DNA of 37,835 nt from an uncultured Clostridia bacterium (GTDB lineage: Bacteria > Bacillota > Clostridia > Christensenellales > Borkfalkiaceae). A program made the translations under genes and the position numbers. The stretch is taken from positions 1-37,835 of the forward strand of contig CANRDY010000012.1 of assembly GCA_947629515.1 (NCBI GenBank), in the 5' to 3' direction. How positions within the stretch are numbered: position 1 is the stretch's first letter; every line of letters begins with the position of its first letter. The notes below the pieces were generated by a model that had not been told where the DNA came from, searched no databases, and saw only the letters and a program-made list of their open reading frames with translations. This document shows, one piece after another, positions 1-7,248 of this stretch.

Positions 1-309
1 ATACGGCGGCGGACAGGCGGGCGGGCATATGGGCGGGCAGTTCTTTTTGCCGTGCGGGGGCGGCGGGGGCGGCGGCGGGTCGTCGCCGAGGTTGACGAGC
101 ACTGCGTCCTCGCCTATCTTCACCACGCTTTTGAGGGGTATAAATTCCTCTTGCCGCGTAAAGCGGAAGCCCTTTCCGCCCGTCACGGTAAAGCCCTTTA
201 TTTTGCCCTCGGGAAAGGCGAACGTAAGATCGCACACCTTGCCGAGGTGCTTGCCGTCGAAAAGGTTTACGACGTCTTTTTGTTTGAGTTCGGAAAAAAC
301 CACTTCCAT
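1..309 (-). CDS. YlmC/YmxH-type PRC-barrel sporulation protein (partial)
   Basis: The frame runs 103 codons from an ATG at 309 off the left edge, so the C-terminus is missing. The first ~75 residues (MEVVFSELKQKDVVNLFDGK, later GKVCDL and IPLKSVVKIGEDAVLV) have the pattern of the short YlmC/YmxH family: a single PRC-barrel domain of about 80-90 residues annotated as sporulation proteins, with no enzyme activity known. After the barrel comes an unusual tail with eight consecutive prolines followed by Cys-Pro-rich sequence (CPPICPPACPPP), which most family members lack. An in-frame ATG at 315 is an alternative start. No strong Shine-Dalgarno is visible for either, and a hairpin (320-355) lies just upstream. 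It follows cvpA in the same direction with a 65-bp gap and is probably cotranscribed. Family call moderately sure; the role of the tail is unknown. Confidence 0.65.
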   Translation of the reverse strand, partial: MEVVFSELKQKDVVNLFDGKHLGKVCDLTFAFPEGKIKGFTVTGGKGFRFTRQEEFIPLKSVVKIGEDAVLVNLGDDPPPPPPPPHGKKNCPPICPPACPPPY

Positions 310-319
310 ATACATAAAT

Positions 320-355
320 ATATGCGGAGAGCGATAAAACTTGCCCTCCGCATAT
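320..355 (-). other. Hairpin between cvpA and ylmC-like gene
   Basis: Ten-base perfect inverted repeat (ATATGCGGAG / CTCCGCATAT, arms 320-329 and 346-355) with a 16-nt loop, about 20 bp past the cvpA stop. On the minus strand it is followed by ATATTTATGT, not a clean U-run, so it may be a weak terminator, an mRNA-processing stem or a structure limiting access to the next start. Confidence 0.5.
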
Positions 356-374
356 GCGTTTTGGAATTGATTTT

Positions 375-947
375 TTATGCGAACATGCCCTTTACAAAGT
401 CGACTATCGCGCCGAGCGGGTTGTGTATGTACAGCATATCGAGCTTGAAGCAGCTCCCCCCGAGCGAGTTGATAAGATCGATTTCGGTTCCGCCGCCTAC
501 CCAATGCACGATCTGGAATATGAGCAGAACGACGACGAATACGACAGCCGCCATAAGGAGCGCGCCGCCCACTCTGTTTATTACGCTGATGACCACGTTA
601 TCGGCCTCGGAGATATTCTTTAAGATATTTACGATAATGACGCGCGCGATCTGCACGAGCAAAAACAGCACGATATAGTAAACGACTATTTCAAGGTGCA
701 TACTGCGGAGTATATCGAAGAAAATACCCTCCTGCGTGCCCCAAAGCCCCGCGAACTTGGCGAGCATATCCTGCACGAACGGTATATCGAGGAAAAATCC
801 GCCGATACAGTAGCAGACGAAACCCGAGATAATAATTCCTATTATCCCGCCCGTGAAAAATTTGAGAAGTCTGCCGAAGCCGAACACGGCTCCGAGTGCA
901 AGCGCGCCCAGCGCGACGGCTATGGCTATCCAATCGGCAAATACCAT
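375..947 (-). CDS. cvpA: CvpA family integral membrane protein
   Basis: 190 residues with about four hydrophobic segments (roughly residues 5-25, 30-52, 82-105 and 120-142) and glycine-rich N-terminal helices, the usual pattern of the CvpA (colicin V production) family, normally 160-200 residues. The biochemical role is unclear; the family is linked to envelope homeostasis. The start at 947 has an excellent Shine-Dalgarno (AGGAGG eight bases upstream). A consensus promoter (TTGACA-N17-TATAAT, 976-1004) lies directly upstream, so the gene is transcribed independently of the flippase before it. The family has no short catalytic motif to check, so the call rests on topology, length and general sequence character. 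Confidence 0.7.
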   Translation of the reverse strand: MVFADWIAIAVALGALALGAVFGFGRLLKFFTGGIIGIIISGFVCYCIGGFFLDIPFVQDMLAKFAGLWGTQEGIFFDILRSMHLEIVVYYIVLFLLVQIARVIIVNILKNISEADNVVISVINRVGGALLMAAVVFVVVLLIFQIVHWVGGGTEIDLINSLGGSCFKLDMLYIHNPLGAIVDFVKGMFA

Positions 948-975
948 TGCTTCATCCTCCTTTACTTACACCTAC

Positions 976-1004
976 ATTATATATTTACTTTTTGCGTTTG
1001 TCAA
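976..1004 (-). promoter_or_regulatory. SigA-type promoter for cvpA
   Basis: Minus strand: -35 TTGACA (999-1004), 17-nt spacer, -10 TATAAT (976-981), 29 bp before the cvpA start codon. Just upstream, at 1014-1027, lies a perfect 14-bp palindrome GTAAAATATTTTAC that could be an operator. Confidence 0.85.
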
Positions 1005-1077
1005 TTGTTTGCGGTAAAATATTTTACGAAGTTTTATTTTTTACGTCGGAGCGTTCGACATTTTTCGCGTTTTTATC

Positions 1078-2742
1078 TTATTTTTCTTCGGGTGAACCGA
1101 AAGGCTCGCCGCTTCCCGAAGTCCGAGGCTCTTCCGCTTTGTCTGCGGATTCGGCGGCGGGGTCGGGTGAGGGTTCGACCGCCGGGTCGCCTGCAACGGC
1201 AACGGGTTCGGCAGATTCAACTGCTTCAACGGGTTCGACAACGTCTTCAACGGGTTCGACCTTCTCCTCTTCGGAGTGCTTGGGCTTTATGTGCAGAACG
1301 TGCTTTACGATCGCAAGCCCCTTTTCAAGCCCTTCCATGCACATTTTGTCGCGCATGATAAGGAGCAAAAGGAAGTAAATTATCACGCCGCCTATAACGA
1401 GAATGGCGAGCGACCACCACTCGACGGGCAGAAAGTACTTTATGCCGAACAGCGCGCCGCACATTATGCCCGAGGCTATGGCGTATTTGAACCAGCAGGT
1501 GAACACGGGTTTGAGTTCGAACTGTTTTGTAACGCGAATGTACACCAACTGCGCCGCCGTGCCGCAGGTCTCCGCCGCTACCGAGGCTATCGTTGCCCCG
1601 AGCGAGAAATAAAGCGGAATGAGAATGAGGTTCAGAATGAGATTGACTACCGCGCCTATTACCACCGATATTGTGTAGATATTCTGCCGACCCGTCGGAA
1701 TGAGGTACTGCAAGCCCGTTGCGTTGCTCATTCCTATGATTATGTTGAGCGGACTGAATACCATAATCAAGAGCGCGCATTTTTCGTAACCGTCGCCGAA
1801 GAACACGGGGACGAACACGCTTGCCACGGCTATCAGTCCGAACATGAGCGGCAGAGCGAGCATCCAACCGAAGCGGTAGGATCGGTACATTGCCCATTTG
1901 ATATACTCGGTGTCGCCCTCGGCGTACTTGCGCGCCATGCGGGGGATCATTACCGTGCCGAGGGCGGTGACTATCGTCGTCGCCATTCTTATTACCTTTT
2001 CCGCTTGCTCGTAGTAGCCGTTTTCAACGGTGTCGCCGCCCGCGAACCAGCCTATCATCGACTTGTCGAGCACGGTGTACACCTGTACGGCGATCGACGG
2101 TATGAACAAAATGAGTATGTCCTTTATGTTGCGGAAAGGCTTTATTCCCTTGACTTTGACAAGATATTTGGGCATATACACCCACATGGACAAATTCCCG
2201 CCCGCAACGCCGAAACCGAGCAAAAGCACGTATATCCACAGATCGTTTGCCGTTTTTACGAGCGTTAAAGTTAAAACTATGTTGAGAATTTTGAAGAGAA
2301 TGTTTATGGAAACGGTCTTTCCGAACTCCTCCATTCCCTGCAAAAACCACGAGACGTCTACGAACACGTCGACGAGATACAACCCCAAAATGAGATAGAT
2401 GAGCCAATTATCCCTGTAAATCAAAGTAAAAGTTACAAGGTACACCGTGAGCGTGACCGTGGACATTATCGCACGGAAGATGAATATCTCCCAGAAAGAG
2501 CGGCTACGCTCTTCGGGGTTATTCTGGGTGTAGCCTATCTGCCTGTTGCCGAACGTGGCGGTTCCCAAACCCGCAACCAGAACGAAGTACGAGACTATCG
2601 AATAGGAATAGCTGTAAAGTCCTATGTTGCTGACCCCGAGCACGCGGGAAACATAGGGCATGGTGATGAGCGGTGCAACCAACACTATCAGTCTGTAAAT
2701 GAGGTTGAATATAAAGTTTTTCTTAACACTCTTCTGCGCCAT
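1078..2742 (-). CDS. Wzx-type oligosaccharide flippase with acidic repetitive tail
   Basis: 554 residues. The first ~485 form a polytopic membrane protein of the MOP/Wzx superfamily that flips lipid-linked oligosaccharide units across the membrane: the N-terminus (KNFIFNLIYRLIVLVAPLIT, then PYVSRVLGVSNIGLYSYSYS) is the classic first-helix signature, and about 12-14 hydrophobic segments follow. The last ~70 residues are a Pro/Glu/Ala/Val-rich low-complexity tail (repeats of EPVE/VEPVE, ending GSPEEK) not found in standard Wzx proteins and presumably cytoplasmic. No good Shine-Dalgarno precedes the ATG at 2742. It lies 188 bp downstream of the rhamnose genes and is likely the exporter of the glycan they supply. 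Sure of the family; substrate inferred from context only. Confidence 0.88.
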   Translation of the reverse strand: MAQKSVKKNFIFNLIYRLIVLVAPLITMPYVSRVLGVSNIGLYSYSYSIVSYFVLVAGLGTATFGNRQIGYTQNNPEERSRSFWEIFIFRAIMSTVTLTVYLVTFTLIYRDNWLIYLILGLYLVDVFVDVSWFLQGMEEFGKTVSINILFKILNIVLTLTLVKTANDLWIYVLLLGFGVAGGNLSMWVYMPKYLVKVKGIKPFRNIKDILILFIPSIAVQVYTVLDKSMIGWFAGGDTVENGYYEQAEKVIRMATTIVTALGTVMIPRMARKYAEGDTEYIKWAMYRSYRFGWMLALPLMFGLIAVASVFVPVFFGDGYEKCALLIMVFSPLNIIIGMSNATGLQYLIPTGRQNIYTISVVIGAVVNLILNLILIPLYFSLGATIASVAAETCGTAAQLVYIRVTKQFELKPVFTCWFKYAIASGIMCGALFGIKYFLPVEWWSLAILVIGGVIIYFLLLLIMRDKMCMEGLEKGLAIVKHVLHIKPKHSEEEKVEPVEDVVEPVEAVESAEPVAVAGDPAVEPSPDPAAESADKAEEPRTSGSGEPFGSPEEK

Positions 2743-2930
2743 GGGGATATATTTGAAAATTTGTGTTAGTTTTTGGGGAATGATAAATGAAGTGATAAAT
2801 AATGAGCGATAAATAAACGGGCGGGGTTGTTAAAGCAATTGCGGGGAGTTAATAATGTGCTTATTACGATTTATTAAAGTGCGCTTATTAAAGCGCGCGG
2901 TTTTTATTTCAGCCGCGAGGTTTTTTTATT
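2743..2930. other. AT-rich spacer with short repeats
   Basis: No gene. Short near-repeats (GATAAAT at several positions, TTATTAAAGTGCGCTTATTAAAGCGCGC) and a CGCGG/CCGCG hairpin at about 2898-2921 followed by a T-rich run on the plus strand. No clear flippase promoter was found. Confidence 0.5.
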
Positions 2931-3788
2931 TTAGCCGCCGAGCGATTTTAAATATCTTTTGAGGGCGTCGCGCCAATCGGGGAGCGGCTCGAACCCGTTT
3001 GCGACTATCCCGCTTCTGTCGAGACGGCTGTTGAAAGGGCGTTTTGCCTTTGAAAGCCCGTACTCTTCGGTCGTCACTTTTACGACGCGGGTCTTGATCC
3101 CCGCAAGCGCGTAAATTTCCCTTGTGAAGTCGTACCAGCTTATGTACCCGCCCTCGTTGGTGACGTGGTACACGCCGTATTTTTGCGTGACTATCATGTC
3201 GGCTATAAGGCGGGCGAGGTCGGGGGTGTACGTGGGCGTGCCGATCTGGTCGCCGACCACCCGCACTTCCTCGCGGGTCTTTGCCGCGTTCAGCATTGTC
3301 TTTACAAAGTTTTTGCCGTTCAAGCCGAATACCCACGCCGTTCTTATAATAAAGAACTCTTTGAGATTTTCCCTTACGGCAAGCTCTCCCTCGTACTTGG
3401 TCTGCCCGTAGTAGTTGATGGGCGAGGGCGTGCTTTCGCACGTCCACGGTTCGACGCCGTCGCCGCCGAACACGTAATCGGTGGAGATATAGACCATCTT
3501 TGCGCCGTATTCCGCGCAGAGCTTTGCTATGTTCTCTGTGCCCGTCGCGTTCACGGCGCGCACTTTTTGTCTGTTCTCCCGCTCTTCTGCGGCGTCGACC
3601 GCCGTCCACGCGGCGCAGTGCACGACCGCTTGGGGGCGGAATTTGGAAAAAGCGGCTTTGACCGAGCTTTTGTCGGTTATATCCATTTCTTCGATATCCA
3701 CGCCCGCGACCTCGTGACCGCGGCTTGTAAGCTCTTTCACCACGTCAAATCCGAGCTGGCCTTTTACACCCGTTACAAGAATTTTCAC
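2931..3788 (-). CDS. rfbD: dTDP-4-dehydrorhamnose reductase
   Basis: 285 residues, normal length for RfbD/RmlD, which uses NAD(P)H to reduce dTDP-4-keto-L-rhamnose to dTDP-L-rhamnose, the last step of the pathway. Extended SDR fold: Rossmann motif GVKGQLG at residues 7-13, STDYVFGG with YYGQTKYEGE (catalytic Tyr-x3-Lys) in the middle, and RTAWVFG. The start is GTG at 3788, preceded by an AAGGGG Shine-Dalgarno six bases upstream that belongs to the last copy of the 39-bp tandem repeat. The GTG overlaps the stop (TGA) of a 47-codon repeat ORF in a GTGA arrangement. Last of the four rfb genes in transcription order. Confidence 0.95.
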   Translation of the reverse strand: MKILVTGVKGQLGFDVVKELTSRGHEVAGVDIEEMDITDKSSVKAAFSKFRPQAVVHCAAWTAVDAAEERENRQKVRAVNATGTENIAKLCAEYGAKMVYISTDYVFGGDGVEPWTCESTPSPINYYGQTKYEGELAVRENLKEFFIIRTAWVFGLNGKNFVKTMLNAAKTREEVRVVGDQIGTPTYTPDLARLIADMIVTQKYGVYHVTNEGGYISWYDFTREIYALAGIKTRVVKVTTEEYGLSKAKRPFNSRLDRSGIVANGFEPLPDWRDALKRYLKSLGG

Positions 3789-3928
3789 TGTTTACCCCTT
3801 TTATTTAACATTTCCCCTTGTAGGTGAACTTTACCCCTTTTATTTAACATTTCCCCTTGTAGGTGAACTTTACCCCTTTTATTTAACATTTCCCCTTGTA
3901 GGTGAACTTTACCCCTTTTATTTAACAT
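3785..3928 (-). CDS. Possible 47-codon repeat ORF upstream of rfbD
   Basis: Reading the tandem repeat on the minus strand from ATG at 3928 gives an uninterrupted 47-residue ORF: three exact copies of MLNKRGKVHLQGE, then MLNKRGKQ and TGA. The stop overlaps the GTG of rfbD (GTGA), the geometry of translational coupling. The period is 39 bp, a multiple of three, so copy number can change without breaking the frame. The SD-like AAGGGG is only two bases from each ATG, which is poor spacing, so translation is doubtful. It may simply be a by-product of duplicating the rfbC 3' end and the rfbD ribosome-binding site. Confidence 0.25.
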   Translation of the reverse strand: MLNKRGKVHLQGEMLNKRGKVHLQGEMLNKRGKVHLQGEMLNKRGKQ

Positions 3929-3986
3929 TTCCCCTTGTATATGAACTTTACCCCTTATAGGTGAATTTTACCCCTTATAGGTGAAT
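3791..3986. repeat. 39-bp tandem repeat (x4) plus 20-bp repeats (x2)
   Basis: Four 39-bp units begin at 3791, 3830, 3869 and 3908. Apart from two altered bases in the unit next to rfbC they are identical. Two 20-bp units follow (3947 and 3967), the second overlapping the last codons of rfbC. On the minus strand each 39-bp unit contains a copy of the rfbC 3' end (AAGTTCACCTACAAGGGG, equivalent to codons KFTYKG) and an AAAAGGGGTAAA segment identical to the rfbD ribosome-binding site. The array therefore looks like repeated slippage or duplication of the rfbC-rfbD junction, not an unrelated insertion. Confidence 0.95.
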
Positions 3987-4528
3987 TTTACGTCGCTTTG
4001 GGAAAAGAGGGGGGCGGTGCGGTCTTTTTCGGAGAGCACGGGGCTTTCCGCTCCCCAATCTATGCCGAACTCGGGGTCGTCGTAGCGCACGCTTCTGTCG
4101 CTCGGCTTGTCGTAGTAGCTGTCGACTTTGTACTGCACTTCAACGTCGTCGCTCAGCGTGACGAAGCCGTGCAAAAACCCCTTGGGAATGAAGAGCTGTC
4201 TTTTGTTTTCGGCGGAGAGCAACACCTTTATCCACCTTTTGTATGTGGGCGAACCGAGGCGGACGTCGACTATCACGTCGTAAATCTCCCCCCGCGTACA
4301 GCGTATGAGCTTGGTCTGCGCAAAGGGTTCGAGCTGACAGTGCAGTCCGCGTATTATCCCCTTTCGGGAGCTGTAACTCTGGTTGTCCTGCACGAACGCG
4401 GGCACGGGCACTCCGCAGTTTTTGAGCTTTTCCTCGTTGAAAGTTTCCATGAACCACCCGCGGTTATCGCCGAATACCTGCGGTTCTATTATATACGCGC
4501 CCGTAAGTTCTGTTGCCGTAACTTTCAT
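3968..4528 (-). CDS. rfbC: dTDP-4-dehydrorhamnose 3,5-epimerase
   Basis: 186 residues, normal for RfbC/RmlC, the cupin-fold epimerase that converts dTDP-4-keto-6-deoxy-glucose to dTDP-4-keto-L-rhamnose. Family landmarks: GWFMETFNEEK, VQDNQSYSSRKGIIRGLHCQ (catalytic His in RGLH), TRGEIYDVIVDVR, IPKGFLHGFVTLSD and QYKVDSYYDKPSD. The ATG at 4528 is one base after the rfbB stop, so the two are tightly coupled. The final codons (VKFTYKG) lie inside the 20-bp repeat array that continues past the stop. Confidence 0.96.
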   Translation of the reverse strand: MKVTATELTGAYIIEPQVFGDNRGWFMETFNEEKLKNCGVPVPAFVQDNQSYSSRKGIIRGLHCQLEPFAQTKLIRCTRGEIYDVIVDVRLGSPTYKRWIKVLLSAENKRQLFIPKGFLHGFVTLSDDVEVQYKVDSYYDKPSDRSVRYDDPEFGIDWGAESPVLSEKDRTAPLFSQSDVKFTYKG

Positions 4529-4529
4529 T

Positions 4530-5549
4530 TTATCTGTCCCCGTACATTTTTTTGTAGTAATCGCGGTATTCCCCGCTTATTATCGTCTCCCACCATTTGC
4601 GGTTCTCAAGATACCATTCTACCGTCTTTACTATGCCGTCGGAAAATTTGGTCTCGGGAAGCCAGCCCAGCTCGGAGTGTATCTTCGAAGGGTCTATCGC
4701 GTAACGTCTGTCGTGCCCCTTTCTGTCGCCGACGAAAGTTATAAGACTTTCGGGCTTGCCCAGAATTTTGCAGATGAGCTTTACTATGTCGATATTCGCC
4801 ATTTCGTTGTGACCGCCCACGTTGTACACCTCTCCCGCGCGCCCGCGGTGTATTATGAGGTCTATCGCCTTGCAGTGGTCTTCGACGTACAGCCAATCCC
4901 TCACGTTTTTGCCGTCGCCGTACACGGGCAGAGGCTTATCGTTGAGCGCGTTGACTATCATGAGCGGTATGAGCTTTTCGGGGAAGTGATAAGGTCCGTA
5001 GTTGTTTGAACAGCGGCTTATGGTGACGGGCAGCCCGTAGGTGCGGTGATATGCCAGCGCGAGCAGATCCGCCGAAGCCTTCGAACTGCTGTAAGGCGAG
5101 CTTGTATGAAGGGGCGTGCTTTCGGTGAAGAACAGATCGGGGCGGTCGAGGGGAAGGTCTCCGTACACCTCGTCCGTCGAGACCTGATGAAAGCGCGAAA
5201 CGCCGTATTCGCGACATGCGTCCATGAGCGTAGCCGTGCCTATTATGTTGGTTTGAAGGAACACGGAAGGGTCGTCGATACTTCTGTCGACGTGACTTTC
5301 GGCGGCAAAGTTGACGACTATGTCGGGCTTTTCCTCTTCGAACAGCTCAAAAACGGCGCGCCTGTCGCATATGTCCGCCTTTACAAAGCGGAAACGGGGG
5401 TTCTTTACCGCCTTTTCAAGGGTGGAAAGGTTGCCCGCGTAAGTGAGCTTGTCGAGGCAGACTATTTTATGATCGGGGTGAACCGCAAGCATATGGTAGA
5501 CGAAATTCGATCCTATGAACCCCGCTCCGCCCGTGACTATTATCGTCAT
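4530..5549 (-). CDS. rfbB: dTDP-glucose 4,6-dehydratase
   Basis: 339 residues, typical for RfbB/RmlB. It dehydrates dTDP-glucose to dTDP-4-keto-6-deoxy-glucose with bound NAD+. Extended SDR features: TGGAGFIGSNF near the N-terminus, VNFAAESHVDRSI, STDEVYGDL with the catalytic acids of the Thr-Asp-Glu type, YSSSKASADLL (Tyr-x3-Lys), SRCSNNYGPYHFPEKLIPL, and RDWLYVEDHCKAI. ATG at 5549 with GGAGAAAAAGGAC just upstream. It lies 48 bp after rfbA and one base before rfbC in the same operon. Confidence 0.97.
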   Translation of the reverse strand: MTIIVTGGAGFIGSNFVYHMLAVHPDHKIVCLDKLTYAGNLSTLEKAVKNPRFRFVKADICDRRAVFELFEEEKPDIVVNFAAESHVDRSIDDPSVFLQTNIIGTATLMDACREYGVSRFHQVSTDEVYGDLPLDRPDLFFTESTPLHTSSPYSSSKASADLLALAYHRTYGLPVTISRCSNNYGPYHFPEKLIPLMIVNALNDKPLPVYGDGKNVRDWLYVEDHCKAIDLIIHRGRAGEVYNVGGHNEMANIDIVKLICKILGKPESLITFVGDRKGHDRRYAIDPSKIHSELGWLPETKFSDGIVKTVEWYLENRKWWETIISGEYRDYYKKMYGDR

Positions 5550-5597
5550 ATGTCCTTTTTCTCCTTTATATGCCTTGGTCTTTTTTTATATTTCTTC

Positions 5598-6488
5598 TTA
5601 TTTTTCTTCGTCGTCCTTTACGCCCGCAACCTTTTTGAGGTGCGCTCCGTAGGGCGATTTGCCGTAGTCCCCGGCGAGCTTAATGAGCTTTTCGCGGCTT
5701 ATCCAGCCGTTTTTCCAGGCGATCTCCTCGGGGGCGGAAATGGTCACGTTCTGCCTTTGCGAGAGGATACGGACGAACTCGCCCGCCTCGAAAAGGCTGT
5801 CCATAGTACCCGTGTCGAGCCACGCGAACCCTCTGTCGAGGAGCTGAACGGTTAGGTCGCCCGCCTCCAAATAGGCGCGGTTTATGTCGGTTATTTCAAG
5901 TTCGCCCCTTTCGGAGGGCTTTACCGCGGCGGCGATTTGCTTTACGCGGTTGTCGTAAAAATACAGACCAGTTATGCAGTAGTTGGACTTGGGGTGAGCG
6001 GGCTTTTCTTCGACCGAAAGCACGTTGCCCTCTTCGTCGAACTCGACTATTCCGAACCTCTGCGGGTCTTTTACGGCATAGCCGAATATTGTAGCCTTGC
6101 CGTGAAGCGCGTTGTCCTTCGCCTGTTTCAGCATCTTCTGAAAGCCGTGACCGTAAAAAATGTTGTCGCCCAATATCATTGCGCAGGCGTCGTCGGCGAT
6201 AAAATCCTTGCCGATTATGAACGCCTGAGCCAATCCGTCGGGCGAGGGCTGTACGGCGTAAGAAAGGCTCACCCCAAAGCTCGAACCGTCGCCGAGAAGA
6301 GCCTCGAAGCGGGGCGTGTCGGCGGGGGTGGAAATTATGAGTATATCCCTTATACCCGCGGTCATAAGCGTAGAAAGCGGGTAATATATCATGGGCTTAT
6401 CGTAGACGGGCAACAGCTGTTTGCTCGTCACTCTCGTCAGAGGATAGAGCCGCGTGCCCGACCCTCCCGCAAGAATTATCCCTTTCAT
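5598..6488 (-). CDS. rfbA: Glucose-1-phosphate thymidylyltransferase
   Basis: 296 residues, the usual length for RfbA/RmlA, which joins glucose-1-phosphate and dTTP into dTDP-glucose, the first rhamnose-pathway step. The N-terminus shows the nucleotidyltransferase signature [11 protein letters not shown] and [20 protein letters not shown]; later [20 protein letters not shown] and [10 protein letters not shown] appear, all characteristic of the family. ATG at 6488 has AGGAG nine bases upstream. It lies 64 bp after gmhA; gene order in transcription is hddA, hddC-gmhB, gmhA, rfbA, rfbB, rfbC, rfbD. Confidence 0.97.
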   Translation of the reverse strand: MKGIILAGGSGTRLYPLTRVTSKQLLPVYDKPMIYYPLSTLMTAGIRDILIISTPADTPRFEALLGDGSSFGVSLSYAVQPSPDGLAQAFIIGKDFIADDACAMILGDNIFYGHGFQKMLKQAKDNALHGKATIFGYAVKDPQRFGIVEFDEEGNVLSVEEKPAHPKSNYCITGLYFYDNRVKQIAAAVKPSERGELEITDINRAYLEAGDLTVQLLDRGFAWLDTGTMDSLFEAGEFVRILSQRQNVTISAPEEIAWKNGWISREKLIKLAGDYGKSPYGAHLKKVAGVKDDEEK

Positions 6489-6552
6489 TTTATAACTCCT
6501 GTTAAGCGCGATTTAACGTTAAGTAAACGTCCGGTTCGGAAAAATAAAAGCG

Positions 6553-7203
6553 TTACGCGAAAAAGCGGGTTTCGAGCATGAGGCAAAGACAGTGATATAC
6601 GGGAAGATGAAGCTCTTGTATCATGTACGTTTCGGTCTCGGGCACTTTTACGGCGACGTCCGCCGCGGCGGCAAGCTCTCCGCCCTTTGCGCCCGTAAGC
6701 CCTATTACCTTTATCCCCGAAGCCTTGGCGACGGCGACGGCGTTCATTACGTTTTTGGAATTGCCCGAAGTGGAAATGCCTAAAAAGACGTCCCCCGCCT
6801 TGCCGTAGACGTACACCTGCTGGGCGTAGGTCAGAAGCCCGCCCCCCGCTACGTCGTTTATGTACGCCGTGTTGAGAGCCTGATGATCCGAAAGGGCTAT
6901 TGCGGGAAGCCCGCCCTGCAATTTGGCGGCAAGCTCTTCGCCCCGTGCGGGGTCTGCCTCTTTGAGCTTTTGCGCAAACTCCGCGGGGCACTCCCTTTTG
7001 AGCTTAAAGCCCTTCATAAGCTCGCCCGCTATGTGTTGCGCGTCGGCGCAACTGCCGCCGTTGCCCGCAACAAGCAGTTTTCCGCCTTTTGAAAAGCACT
7101 CTTCCAAAACTTCGTAGCTTCTCAAAATTTGGTCTTTGCACGCCGCAAGCCGAGGATATCTCCCAACCAAAAGGCGCAAATGTTCGCAGATCTTTTCGTC
7201 CAT
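6553..7203 (-). CDS. gmhA: Sedoheptulose-7-phosphate isomerase (SIS domain)
   Basis: 216 residues, slightly longer than the ~190 usual for GmhA. The SIS-fold phosphosugar-binding motif LLVAGNGGSCADAQHIAGEL is present, then GISTSGNSKNVMNAV and GLTGAKGGELAAAADVAVKVP, and the C-terminus has the QELHLPVYHCLCLMLE helix with catalytic His. The enzyme isomerises sedoheptulose-7-phosphate to D-glycero-D-manno-heptose-7-phosphate, the entry to activated heptoses. The start at 7203 has GGAGAG upstream. The adjacent hddC-gmhB fusion and hddA identify it as GmhA and not another SIS isomerase. A short insertion (roughly residues 68-92, KLKEADPARGEELAAKLQGG) resembles other GDP-heptose-type GmhA proteins. 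Confidence 0.93.
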   Translation of the reverse strand: MDEKICEHLRLLVGRYPRLAACKDQILRSYEVLEECFSKGGKLLVAGNGGSCADAQHIAGELMKGFKLKRECPAEFAQKLKEADPARGEELAAKLQGGLPAIALSDHQALNTAYINDVAGGGLLTYAQQVYVYGKAGDVFLGISTSGNSKNVMNAVAVAKASGIKVIGLTGAKGGELAAAADVAVKVPETETYMIQELHLPVYHCLCLMLETRFFA

Positions 7204-7248
7204 ATTTACTCTCCGCTGTTACGAAAATTTAAATATATATTGATATTT

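Noticed and set aside
52-678. 208-codon plus-strand ORF at the left edge
   Set aside because: Lies antisense to the ylmC-like and cvpA genes, has no family resemblance and no promoter or Shine-Dalgarno of its own.
3791-3986. CRISPR-like array
   Set aside because: Units are contiguous with no unique spacers, are not palindromic, and derive from the rfbC end; no cas genes.
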